A stretch of 64,000 nucleotides of DNA from assembly GCA_050486445.1 (NCBI GenBank), contig JBJHDH010000001.1, positions 1 to 64,000 on the forward strand, in the 5' to 3' direction. The position numbers and the translations under genes were made by a program. Positions 15,779 through 23,870 of the stretch are shown one piece after another (position 1 is the stretch's first letter; each line of letters begins with the position of its first letter). This DNA is from Euryhalocaulis sp050486445. GTDB lineage: Bacteria; Pseudomonadota; Alphaproteobacteria; Caulobacterales; Maricaulaceae. The notes below the pieces were generated by a model. The model was not told the origin of the DNA, searched no databases, and was given only the letters and a program-made list of their open reading frames with translations.

Positions 15779-16072
15779 TCAGCCCTGCAAAGCCAAAGCG
15801 AGCGGATCGGACGCCTCGTGCTGCGCTGTTTGCCGCTGCGCCGGGGCGGATGCGTGACGCGGCGGATGCGCGGCGTAGGACGGGGCGTTGCTGGTCATAT
15901 CGGTGAGGTCCGGCTCGGCCAGCGCGCGGCGCTCACGCGCCACAATGCCGCCGCCCGCCGCCGCCGCGCCGCCGGCCAGCATCGCGCCGGTGACAAAGGC
16001 GCGGCGGTCGACCGGCAGGAAAGACGCAGCGGATTTCGCACTCTTGTTCGCTGGCTTGTCCATCTTGCTCAT
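15779..16072 (-). CDS. small Tat-like signal protein of unknown function
   Basis: 97 aa. VDRRAFVTGAMLAGGAAAAGGG at about residues 21-42 resembles a twin-arginine signal with a short Lys/Ser-rich leader. The mature portion would be only about 50 residues, polar, with several His (AAHPPRHASAP) and no Cys. It starts 11 bp after the carotenoid oxygenase stop. It could be a small redox-accessory or carrier subunit for exported enzymes encoded downstream. I recognise no family. Confidence 0.6.
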   Translation of the reverse strand: MSKMDKPANKSAKSAASFLPVDRRAFVTGAMLAGGAAAAGGGIVARERRALAEPDLTDMTSNAPSYAAHPPRHASAPAQRQTAQHEASDPLALALQG

Positions 16073-16083
16073 GCGCGCCTCTC

Positions 16084-17511
16084 CTACACCGTGAACGGCA
16101 GGTCGGTGGACGGCATCCAGGCGCCATGCGTGCCGCCGCGCAGGCGGAACGGCAGGCGCACGCGCGCGATGGGGCCTTCTTCCGGGCGCTGGGCATCGCC
16201 GATCACCAGTTCGGACGTCATGTCCTGATAATTGCTGGCGACGCCGAGCAGATAGCCGTCGCCCTCCGCCGCGCTGGCGCTGCGCGGGACGAAACAGACT
16301 TCCTGAAGGCCCGACACCGGGCCGACAAAAAAATCGGCCGTCTCCTTGGTGTGGATGTCGAAGCGCTGATAGGTATTGGTGACGCGGCCCGGCTGCATGC
16401 CGGTCGCCTCTGTATCCAGGGGCAGGTCGGGATTGGAATTGCCGACCCAGCCAAAGCGGTAGGGCTGGCCGCAATAGCGATCATCCATCCGCGCCAGCGG
16501 CGAATTGCCCATATTGATGACGTCCTCGGAAAAGGCGGATTCGCCTGAGCGCAGATCGAACGTCCAGCGCTTGATATGCGAGGGCGTGCGCTCGCCGTCC
16601 GAGACCGGCAGCTCCATATGGATGCGGTTTCCATCGTCCCAGGCGTTGAGGAAGTGCAGCGTGTTGCGCGCCGGGCCGGTGAACCAGCGCAGATCGCGCG
16701 GGTCGCCGCCGCGCGGGATCACGCCGACCATGGTGGGCAGATTGTCGTCCCATTCCCACATCGGCTCGCCCGCGCGCAGCCGGTCGAGACTGGTGGTGCG
16801 CGAGATCACCGGGATCAGCACATATTTCCGCGTGATCGCGATGTCGTGGATGATGCCGAGATAGGGCGACTTGATCCACGCTTCCCAGGTCTTGTTCCCT
16901 TGCGCGTCGAAACTGTAGATCGCGATATCGTCGGAAAGATCGCCCTTGGCCTGATAGCCATAGGCGATCATCTCGCCCGTTTCGGTGTCGATCTTGGGAT
17001 GGGCGGACATCGAGACGGCCGTGTACTGGCCGTTGAAATCATAGGCGCCCAGCGTCTCCATCGTATGCGGGTCGATCAGCCAGGGCAGCGAATCCTCTTT
17101 CAGCACCAGCATCTTTCCGTGGTGCCAGAAAATATGCGTGTTGGCCGCCGAGTGATCGAGGTGCGCGACGGAGGGATCGTCGGTCAGGCGGTTGCGATAG
17201 ACGCCGAACAGGCGCCTCCGCGCGGCTTTCTCGGCCAGCAGCCGGTCGGTCTGGACAAAGCGGCCCTTGTAATCGACCGAGCCGTCGCGGATTCGGAACT
17301 GCGACACATGGCCATCGCCATTGAAGCCGGGGAACCATTCATTGTCGGGCGGGCGGTACACGAAATCGCACTGGAGCCGGTAGAAATTGCCGTCGATGTC
17401 GGACGGAATCTCGCCCCACACCTCGCAATCATAAACATCGGCCTCAAAGCGCGTGGGCGCGCTGAAACCCGAGGTCGGGAACATGGGGTGGCCCCGGAAA
17501 TCGACGGCCAT
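16084..17511 (-). CDS. carotenoid oxygenase family (carotenoid/lignostilbene cleavage) dioxygenase
   Basis: 475 aa, usual length for the family. The four iron-binding histidines are visible in seven-bladed-propeller contexts: MSAHPKID, IIHDIAIT, NTLHFLNAWDD and the C-terminal GTHGAWMP. SDIDGNFYRLQCDFVY and FNGDGHVSQFRI are also typical. The family splits C=C bonds of carotenoids, apocarotenoids or stilbenes with O2, giving aldehydes. There is no signal peptide, so it acts in the cytoplasm. It is the first gene of the minus-strand run that ends in a Mo-dependent aldehyde-type oxidoreductase, so an aldehyde intermediate is plausible. Substrate choice (retinoid-like or lignostilbene) cannot be settled here. 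Confidence 0.9.
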   Translation of the reverse strand: MAVDFRGHPMFPTSGFSAPTRFEADVYDCEVWGEIPSDIDGNFYRLQCDFVYRPPDNEWFPGFNGDGHVSQFRIRDGSVDYKGRFVQTDRLLAEKAARRRLFGVYRNRLTDDPSVAHLDHSAANTHIFWHHGKMLVLKEDSLPWLIDPHTMETLGAYDFNGQYTAVSMSAHPKIDTETGEMIAYGYQAKGDLSDDIAIYSFDAQGNKTWEAWIKSPYLGIIHDIAITRKYVLIPVISRTTSLDRLRAGEPMWEWDDNLPTMVGVIPRGGDPRDLRWFTGPARNTLHFLNAWDDGNRIHMELPVSDGERTPSHIKRWTFDLRSGESAFSEDVINMGNSPLARMDDRYCGQPYRFGWVGNSNPDLPLDTEATGMQPGRVTNTYQRFDIHTKETADFFVGPVSGLQEVCFVPRSASAAEGDGYLLGVASNYQDMTSELVIGDAQRPEEGPIARVRLPFRLRGGTHGAWMPSTDLPFTV

Positions 17512-17713
17512 GGCGGTCCTCCCTCCGCTTTTTCAACGCTTTTCACGCGCTCGCCGGGCATTTCGCGGGCAATTTTATGACCGCCCGCCGCATGGCCCGT
17601 CCGGGCGGCGGCTTGCCGCCGCTCTGCCCAGGAAAGGTCGCATGGCCCGGCCTATTGGTCAAAGCGGGAGGGGACGGCGGGACCGGCCAGAGCTCCGGGG
17701 ACTGGAAACGCGG

Positions 17714-18640
17714 TCAGGCGCGGGCGGGCGCGGACTGGAATTGCGGCGCGATGTGCAGGTCGGTGGCCAGGCGCAGCTTCGACAGGATCAGCAGCACCGT
17801 GCCGTTATAATCGACCAGCCGGTTGACGATGCCGCGCTTTGGCAGATGCAGCACGCTGCGCGGGAAGTCGTGATGGTGGGTGTGAAACGCCTCGCCGCCC
17901 GTGAGCAGCGCCAGCAGCCAGACCAGCCATTTGGGCGCCTGGAGATGGCCGACCACGTTCACGCCAAGCGTGGTAGCGTGGAACTGCGCCGAGCGGCCCA
18001 TCACCGCCGCGGCGTGCAGCATCGCGGCCAGCAGCACCGAACCGCCGAGCACGGCGACCAGCGCATAGAGCAATGCCGGCAGAACCAGATGGATCAGCAC
18101 GGTGAGCAGCAGATAGTGCCGGTCGGCGAAACAGGCCAAAGGCAGGCGCTGGAGCCAGGCCGCGGCCGGGCGCTTCAAATCTTCCGGGTCGCGCCAGAGC
18201 AACCAGCCGATCCAGGCCCAGAGCTTGCTCTCATGCGGATTGTGCGGGTCGCCCGGCTGGTCTGACAGCCGGTGATGCTGGGAGTGATAATTCACCCAGT
18301 CCGCCAGCCTGCCCTGCATGGCGATCAGGCAATTCACCACCACGAAAAGCTGCGCCGGCAGGCGCAGATGCCCGGCGCGGTGCTGCCACACCCGGTGCAG
18401 CGGGCCGATGCCCTGATTGCACACGAACACGGCCAGCCCGAACACCAGGGCGCTGAGCGGCAGGAACCACCAGGCGAAGGAAAGGCCCGGCAGCGCCAGC
18501 CCCAGAACCAGCGCGGTGACGAACACGATGACGCCCAGCGCCGGATAGATCACCGCGGCGAACAGGCTTGCCCAGTCCAGCGAGCGCCAGGAGCGGGGAA
18601 TGGCGAGCGAGCGGGGCAGCGGATTTTGCAGGATGGACAT
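17714..18640 (-). CDS. membrane fatty acid desaturase (acyl-CoA/lipid delta-9 type)
   Basis: 308 aa from ATG 18640; a GTG at 18688 would add 16 residues and has no better ribosome site. Three histidine boxes bind the di-iron site: PLHRVWQH, YHSQHH and FHTHHH. Several hydrophobic segments place it in the inner membrane. It is homologous to delta-9 acyl desaturases, which introduce double bonds with O2. The neighbouring genes give no specific pathway, and the gene is separated from the carotenoid oxygenase by 202 bp. Confidence 0.88.
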   Translation of the reverse strand: MSILQNPLPRSLAIPRSWRSLDWASLFAAVIYPALGVIVFVTALVLGLALPGLSFAWWFLPLSALVFGLAVFVCNQGIGPLHRVWQHRAGHLRLPAQLFVVVNCLIAMQGRLADWVNYHSQHHRLSDQPGDPHNPHESKLWAWIGWLLWRDPEDLKRPAAAWLQRLPLACFADRHYLLLTVLIHLVLPALLYALVAVLGGSVLLAAMLHAAAVMGRSAQFHATTLGVNVVGHLQAPKWLVWLLALLTGGEAFHTHHHDFPRSVLHLPKRGIVNRLVDYNGTVLLILSKLRLATDLHIAPQFQSAPARA

Positions 18641-18773
18641 TGGAAACGGACAACTCCCATGCGGCGCAAATTTACGGCGCGAGATCACGACAGACGGTTA
18701 ACAAAATCGCGCGGAGGGGACCGCGCGCAAGGCGCACACTGACGGATGGGACGGGCCGCCGCAATATCGGCCC

Positions 18774-18794
18774 CTGCGGCAATCGCTGCCGCAG
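18774..18794. promoter_or_regulatory. inverted repeat in divergent intergenic region
   Basis: CTGCGGCA, five bases, TGCCGCAG, a perfect 8-bp palindrome. It lies within the 287-bp gene-free stretch 18641-18927 between the desaturase and the DUF6152-like gene. It could be an operator for either gene. Nothing else recognisable is present in this stretch. Confidence 0.35.
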
Positions 18795-18927
18795 CGCAGC
18801 AAACCGGCCAGGAGTCTCTACCCTGACGGGCCGTCCGGGGCGCGCACGTTTCAGTGATTGTCATGTCGCGCGGCGCTCTCGCGCGTTAGAATGAAATCAC
18901 TGGAATGGCACGCACAGGGAGACCGAT

Positions 18928-19323
18928 ATGGCGATGGCGCGCATTCTGACCGGAGCCGCCGGAGGCGCTTTACTGGCCGCGGGGCTGGGCGCCGCGGCTG
19001 CGGCGCATCACGGCTGGAACACCTATAGCGACACCAATGTCACCATCACCGGCACGGTGACCGAATTGCGGCTCGGCAATCCGCACGACCGCCTGACCGT
19101 CACCGACGCCGAGGGTCAGGAATGGGATGTCTGGCTGGGCCCCCCTATCCGCAACCGGCAGAACGGCTTTAGCGAGACTTCCGCCAGCATCGGCGACACG
19201 ATCGAGGTGTTCGGCGACCGCGATCCGGCCCGGCTGGAGATCAAGAGCGAAAAGCTCACGATCAATGGCGAGGACTTCCTGATCTATCCGGACCGGCTGG
19301 CGGCCTCGTACCGGGCTTATTAG
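18928..19323 (+). CDS. exported DUF6152-like protein (second paralogue)
   Basis: 131 aa, the same length as the copy at 3428. Signal peptide residues 1-26 end in AAAA, so the predicted mature protein again begins His27-His28. VTELRLGNPHDRLTV contains the NPH motif shared with the other copy, although the sequences otherwise differ considerably. ATG 18928 has GGGAGACC upstream. The gene stands alone between a divergent desaturase and a convergent deformylase. Its function is unknown; the shared terminal histidine pair suggests a metal site. Confidence 0.72.
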   Translation: MAMARILTGAAGGALLAAGLGAAAAAHHGWNTYSDTNVTITGTVTELRLGNPHDRLTVTDAEGQEWDVWLGPPIRNRQNGFSETSASIGDTIEVFGDRDPARLEIKSEKLTINGEDFLIYPDRLAASYRAY

Positions 19324-19394
19324 AACGCGACCCGCCAAACATGCGGATCACGCTCTGCGTCTTGATGCTCTGAATGCCTTGATGAAGAGCAATT

Positions 19395-19949
19395 TCAAAG
19401 GACGGCGGCCGAAGGGCCGTCGTCCTTGCCGGTTTCCCCGGGATGGCCGCGCGCGGCCTTTTTCACCTTCTGGATAGCGCGCTGGCGCTTCAGCCGTGAC
19501 AGGCGGTCGATGAACAGCACGCCGTTCAGATGGTCCATCTCGTGCTGGATGCAGACGGCGTAGAGACCCTCGGCCACCTCTTCCACCTGTTCGCCCTGAT
19601 AGTTCAGATAGCGGACGCGCACGCGCGTGGGGCGCTCCACCTCATCATAAATGTCCGGCACCGACAGGCAGCCCTCTTCATAGGGTTGCAGCTCGTCATT
19701 CCTCTCCAGAATCTCCGGATTGACGAAATAGCGCGGCTGCGGCTCTTCGCCCTCACGCGCCAGATCCATCACGATCACCCGCTTTGGCACGCCGATCTGG
19801 ATGGCGGCGAGGCCGATGCCGGGCGCGTCGTACATCGTCTCCAGCATGTCATCCATCAGCGCGCGCAGCCCGTCGTCCACCGTGTCCACGGGGACGGAGA
19901 CCTGTTTCAGAACCGGGTCTGGAACGGTGAGGATGCGCCTGATCGCCAT
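19395..19949 (-). CDS. def: peptide deformylase
   Basis: 184 aa from ATG 19949. All three metal/active-site motifs are present: GIGLAAIQIG (motif 1; Ile in place of the usual Pro), EGCLSVP (motif 2, metal Cys) and QHEMDHLNG (motif 3, metal His and catalytic Glu). It removes the formyl group from nascent chains in the cytoplasm. The C-terminal 20 residues are a basic then acidic extension. The 71 bp downstream of the convergent DUF6152-like gene contains nothing else. No fmt gene follows in this window. Confidence 0.95.
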   Translation of the reverse strand: MAIRRILTVPDPVLKQVSVPVDTVDDGLRALMDDMLETMYDAPGIGLAAIQIGVPKRVIVMDLAREGEEPQPRYFVNPEILERNDELQPYEEGCLSVPDIYDEVERPTRVRVRYLNYQGEQVEEVAEGLYAVCIQHEMDHLNGVLFIDRLSRLKRQRAIQKVKKAARGHPGETGKDDGPSAAVL

Positions 19950-20001
19950 GTACTGTGAGGTAGGCAGGCCGGGCGCCGGGGTCAAGCCGGAGAGGCCGGG
20001 A

Positions 20002-20760
20002 TCAACACGCCATGGGCGGACGGCGCAGCACGCCTTCCAGCCATTGCGCCAGATCGGCGCCGATGGCCGCCGCGCCATCCACATTGGGATGCAGCCCGTC
20101 GGGAAGCATGCGGGCGCGGTCGAGATTGCGCCCGTCCGGCTCGATAATGGCGCGGAAATAGAAGGGATAGAGCGGCGCGCAGACAGACTGCGCCACATCG
20201 GCGTAAAACCCGTCGGATTCCCGCTGGCCGCGCCGGGGCGCATTGAGCCCGACCAGAACCGGCTCTGCGCCCGCGTCGCGCGTCATTCCGGCGAGGGTGC
20301 GCAGGTCTTCCGCGATCTCCTCCGTGCTGCGCCCGGTGAAGAGATCGTTGGCCCCGAAGAGAATCAGCACCATGTCCGTTTCCGGCGGCACGGCGTTGGG
20401 AAAACGCTGGATCGCGGTGATGGCGCGGCCGCCATTCACCCCGGCATTGACCACCTCGACCGAGACGCCTTGCGGATGGCGCAGCGTCCGCTGGACCACC
20501 GCCGGCACGGCCCTCTCCGGCGGCAGATCGAAGCCGGCGAACAGGGAATCGCCGAGAAAGACGATGGTGAACGGATCGCTCGCCGGAGCCGCAGCCGCCC
20601 AGGAGTCCGGCTCTGTTTCCGCCAGCGCCAGCGCGTCCGCCGCCGGGGTCTGGGCTGGCGTCCCGGCCTGTAATTGCAGTTCCTCGGCCGGGCCGCACGC
20701 CGAAAGGACGAGCAGCAGCGCGGCCATGACGGCCTGCGAAATGATGGGCGGCGTTTTCAT
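20002..20760 (-). CDS. SGNH-hydrolase lipoprotein (arylesterase/TesA-like)
   Basis: 252 aa from ATG 20760. The lipoprotein signal is VLSACG. SGNH blocks: FLGDSL (Ser), NAGVNGG (Gly), FGANDLF (Asn) and the final DGLHPN with catalytic Asp and His. Order and spacing match arylesterase/thioesterase I proteins, which act on esters or thioesters in the periplasm. An Ala/Pro/Thr-rich linker of about 45 residues follows the lipid anchor. It is divergently arranged with ttcA; only 44 bp separate the starts. Confidence 0.88.
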   Translation of the reverse strand: MKTPPIISQAVMAALLLVLSACGPAEELQLQAGTPAQTPAADALALAETEPDSWAAAAPASDPFTIVFLGDSLFAGFDLPPERAVPAVVQRTLRHPQGVSVEVVNAGVNGGRAITAIQRFPNAVPPETDMVLILFGANDLFTGRSTEEIAEDLRTLAGMTRDAGAEPVLVGLNAPRRGQRESDGFYADVAQSVCAPLYPFYFRAIIEPDGRNLDRARMLPDGLHPNVDGAAAIGADLAQWLEGVLRRPPMAC

Positions 20761-20804
20761 CACGCTATTGACGATCCGGCCCCGCTTCCGGTTCCGTGCG
20801 GGCC

Positions 20805-21755
20805 ATGACGGACTTGATGGACAGACCGGATCTGTCCCTGCCCCCGAGCAGGGACCAGAATTGCGGCGCGGATGCGGCGGACGGGGCTTCGCCGCGGCAC
20901 GGTTTTGACCGCGAAGGCGCGGCCGCGCGGCTGTTTGCCCGGGCGCCGGATTCGGCGGGGTTTCAAAAACTGCGCAAGCGGCTGGCGCGGCAAACGGCCG
21001 AGGCGATCCGGCTTTACGGCATGGCCCAGCCCGGCGCGGACGGGGCGCGGCCGCGCTGGATGGTGTGTCTTTCCGGCGGCAAGGATTCCTGGACGCTGCT
21101 TTCCGTGCTGCTGGATTTGCGGGCGCAGGGCGCACTGGACGTCGATCTGATCGCCGGTCATCTGGATCAGGGTCAGCCGGGGTACGAGGCGCATGTGCTG
21201 CCGGACTTTCTGGCCGCGCTGGACATGCCGCGCCGGATTGAGCGGCGTGACACGTTTTCGGTGGTCACCGCGAAAATCCCGGAGGGGAAAACCTATTGCT
21301 CGCTGTGCTCGCGCCTGCGCCGCGCCAATCTCTACCGCATGGCGCGCGAGGAAGGATGCGGCGCCATCGTGCTGGGCCATCATGCCGACGACGCGCTGGA
21401 GACATTTTTTCTCAACCTGTTCCACGGCGCGAAACTGGCCGCGATGCCGCCCAAGCTGCTGAACGACGAGGGCGATTTGCTGACCCTGCGGCCGCTGATC
21501 CAGAGCGAAGAGGCGGACATTGCGCGCTTTTCCGCCGCGATGCGGTTTCCCATCACGCCGTGCAATCTATGCGGCTCGCAGGAGGGGGCGCAGCGCAAGC
21601 AGATCAAGGCGATGCTGGCGGAATGGGAGCGCGCGCATCCGGGCCGCAAGCAAAGCATGGCCGCGGCGCTGGCCAGCATCAATCCATCGCACATGCTGGA
21701 CCCGGACCTGTTCGATTTCGCGGCGTTGCGGCCCGGCGGCCAGGCCGCGGGCTGA
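20805..21755 (+). CDS. ttcA: tRNA 2-thiocytidine synthetase TtcA
   Basis: 316 aa from ATG 20805; an upstream in-frame GTG at 20796 and ATG 20817 are alternatives. The PP-loop SGGKDSW lies near residue 90, and the CxxC pairs that hold the 4Fe-4S cluster are CSLC and CNLC; GHHADDALETFFLNL is the family signature. It thiolates cytidine 32 of some tRNAs in the cytoplasm. N-terminal residues 1-40 are Asp/Ala-rich and unusual. It is monocistronic so far as can be seen. Confidence 0.93.
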   Translation: MTDLMDRPDLSLPPSRDQNCGADAADGASPRHGFDREGAAARLFARAPDSAGFQKLRKRLARQTAEAIRLYGMAQPGADGARPRWMVCLSGGKDSWTLLSVLLDLRAQGALDVDLIAGHLDQGQPGYEAHVLPDFLAALDMPRRIERRDTFSVVTAKIPEGKTYCSLCSRLRRANLYRMAREEGCGAIVLGHHADDALETFFLNLFHGAKLAAMPPKLLNDEGDLLTLRPLIQSEEADIARFSAAMRFPITPCNLCGSQEGAQRKQIKAMLAEWERAHPGRKQSMAAALASINPSHMLDPDLFDFAALRPGGQAAG

Positions 21756-21900
21756 GGCGCCGCCGCCACAGCGTCCGCAAAACCGGGCCGATTGCCGAAA
21801 AAATCGTCTGACACGGGTTACCAATCCCGCGCGGCGGGCGTAGACAGCGCGCAGGCGCCATCCCGCGCCCGATTCCTGAAGCAATGGACGGAGGCGACAC

Positions 21901-22059
21901 ATGCAACATCGTTATCGCCTCATTCCGATGAGCGCGTCTGCGCATAACTCCGCCCGTCGGCGCGGACCGCGCAAACCGCTCTTCCCCCTGTCCATTTCCC
22001 GCAACGCTTCAGGACGCCATGACTCTTCGGACATGGCTGGCGCGGGTCGCCCGATTTAG
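21901..22059 (+). CDS. possible 52-residue small protein
   Basis: ATG 21901 is preceded by GGACGGAGGCGACAC, a good Shine-Dalgarno sequence, and the frame runs to TAG at 22059. The product is basic (two RR pairs and RHD/RYR clusters), with no signal or membrane segment. It lies in the 444-bp stretch 21756-22199 between ttcA and the methyltransferase, which otherwise appears empty. The ribosome site is the only real support. Confidence 0.25.
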   Translation: MQHRYRLIPMSASAHNSARRRGPRKPLFPLSISRNASGRHDSSDMAGAGRPI

Positions 22060-22199
22060 GCTTTTCGGCCTGCGGGCCGATCCCCCAGCATCGACACAAC
22101 AGGACCGGGCCGATGCCCGGCGATGTCTTCACCACCGGCTTTCGCCGCATCTGTTGCGCGACATCGGCTGCGGCGAGGAATGAGCGGGCGCGCGCCCGC

Positions 22200-23399
22200 T
22201 CAGGCCGCTGCGCTGGTGGCGCCAGCGGCGAGCAGCGGACGCAACAGGCCGCGCGCCAGCCATGCGACGCAGGGAACGGCCACGCCGTCGCCGGTCAGAT
22301 GCAGCGCGGCGGTTTCGGCGGACGGCAGGCGATAGGAGTCCGGCAGGCCCATCAGCCGCGCCGCCTCGCGCGCGCTCATGCGCCGGGCGCGGATGCGCGC
22401 CGCCTCCAGGATCAGCAGGAACTGACGCGACGACCCGCCGCCCGGCGTGCGCAGACAGCCCGCGATTCCGTCAAAGCGCGCTTCGGCGCGCTGCACCTTC
22501 CGCCCCTGCTCCATGCGCATCCGGCGATAGACGGCGCCGACATGCATCCCGCCCTCCTCTTGCAGAGAATCTTGCAGCGCGCGGACGCGCTGGAGATGCA
22601 GCGGCGCCATCATGGCGAGCAGCGCATCGGTCTCTTTCTGTGAAAACCAAAGATGCGGCGCGGGGCGCGGCTCCAGCATGTCCGCCAGCATGGTCTTGCG
22701 CACCGGCGGCAGGTCCAGGCGCCACCAGACCCAGTTCGCCCGCACATCGGGCGGCAAAGCGGCGGCGGCGCGGCGGATGGCCATGCTGTGCAGCGGCGAG
22801 AGAATGGCGAAATCGTCCGGAGGCTCAATGAATTGTTTGTCCAGCGGCGCGTCTGCTTTTTGCGCGACGATAAACAGGCGCGGCCGCGATTGCGGAACGA
22901 AGCGCGCCGCGTCGATCTCCAGCGCGCCGAAACGATAGTTCTGCGCCGCCAGCAGCGCGCAAAGCGCGGAAAAATCCGCGCCGCCGCGCGAACTGAGCAG
23001 GCCGGTCACATTTTCCAGAACGATCAGGCGCGGCGCGCGGCCTTCACCGTCCAGCGCCTGCATGAGACGCCAGAAGCCGTAAAAGGCGCCCGAGCGCGTC
23101 TGGCCGCCATTGCGGCCGCCGAGCCCCGCCCGCGCGCCGGCCAGCGACAGATCCTGACAGGGGAAGCTGGCCCAGGCGAGATCGGCATGGCCCGGCAGAT
23201 CGGCGGGGCCGAGCGCATGGACATCGCGCGCGTCGAAATCTTCCGCATCGAAATTTTCGAGATAGGACCGGGCCTTTTTGGCGTCGTTGTCATTGGCGAG
23301 GAGACAGCGCCAGCCAGCCCCAAAACCGGCCTCGAGCCCCAGCCGCGCCATGCCGCCGCCGGCGAAAAACTCGTAAAATCCGAGGCGCGAATCGGCCAT
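22200..23399 (-). CDS. DNA (cytosine-5-)-methyltransferase
   Basis: 399 aa with the C5-methylase motifs in order: motif I YEFFAGGGMARLG, motif IV PC81QDLSLAG with the catalytic Cys, motif VI ENV (129-131) and motif VIII QSRPR (170-174). A variable target-recognition region of about 100 residues follows before the final conserved motifs. No restriction endonuclease gene is adjacent, so it may be an orphan methylase. A Vsr endonuclease gene is encoded 8 kb away on the same strand. The target sequence cannot be predicted. Confidence 0.9.
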   Translation of the reverse strand: MADSRLGFYEFFAGGGMARLGLEAGFGAGWRCLLANDNDAKKARSYLENFDAEDFDARDVHALGPADLPGHADLAWASFPCQDLSLAGARAGLGGRNGGQTRSGAFYGFWRLMQALDGEGRAPRLIVLENVTGLLSSRGGADFSALCALLAAQNYRFGALEIDAARFVPQSRPRLFIVAQKADAPLDKQFIEPPDDFAILSPLHSMAIRRAAAALPPDVRANWVWWRLDLPPVRKTMLADMLEPRPAPHLWFSQKETDALLAMMAPLHLQRVRALQDSLQEEGGMHVGAVYRRMRMEQGRKVQRAEARFDGIAGCLRTPGGGSSRQFLLILEAARIRARRMSAREAARLMGLPDSYRLPSAETAALHLTGDGVAVPCVAWLARGLLRPLLAAGATSAAA

Positions 23400-23408
23400 G
23401 CATCCATT

Positions 23409-23765
23409 CTACGCCGCATCGCGCAGAATCTTCTCCATCGCTTTTCCGCGCGCCAGCTCGTCGACGAGCTTGTCCAGATAGCGGATCTCCCGCATCAGCG
23501 GCTCCTCGACCTCCTCCACCCGCACGCCGCAGACCACGCCCCGGATCAGGGTGCGCGCGGGATTCATGCGCGGCGCCTCGGCGAAGAAAGTCTCGAAATC
23601 TGTCTTGTCTTCGAGCAGGGCGCGCAGGCCCTTTTCGTCATAGCCCGTCAGCCAGAAAATGATCTCATCGACCTCTTCTCTGGTGCGGCCCTTTTTTTCG
23701 GCTTTCGCGACATAGTGGGGGTAAACGCTCGCAAAGCTCATCGTATAGATTCGGTGTTTTGTCAT
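23409..23765 (-). CDS. DUF2200 family protein
   Basis: 118 aa from ATG 23765; a longer frame reaching 23822 lacks support. MTKHRIYTMSFASVYPHYVAKAEKKGRT followed by EVDEIIFWLTGY is the conserved start of DUF2200 proteins. The middle is acidic and the end amphipathic. Cytoplasmic, function unknown. Its gene ends 9 bp before the methyltransferase start on the same strand, so the two are probably co-transcribed, but no functional link is established. Confidence 0.85.
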   Translation of the reverse strand: MTKHRIYTMSFASVYPHYVAKAEKKGRTREEVDEIIFWLTGYDEKGLRALLEDKTDFETFFAEAPRMNPARTLIRGVVCGVRVEEVEEPLMREIRYLDKLVDELARGKAMEKILRDAA

Positions 23766-23870
23766 CGGCTCCCGCTCCCGCTCTCCGCCCGTACGGATCA
23801 TCTTACCGGCTGAGACCGGCATCCGGCAGGGGCGTTTCTCTGCCTGCCGTCCCCGTGCTAGCAGCCAGCC

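Noticed and set aside
19395..19949. Ile instead of Pro in deformylase motif 1 (GIGLAAIQ) as a possible defect
   Set aside because: I recall this variant as common in alphaproteobacterial deformylases; metal ligands are intact.
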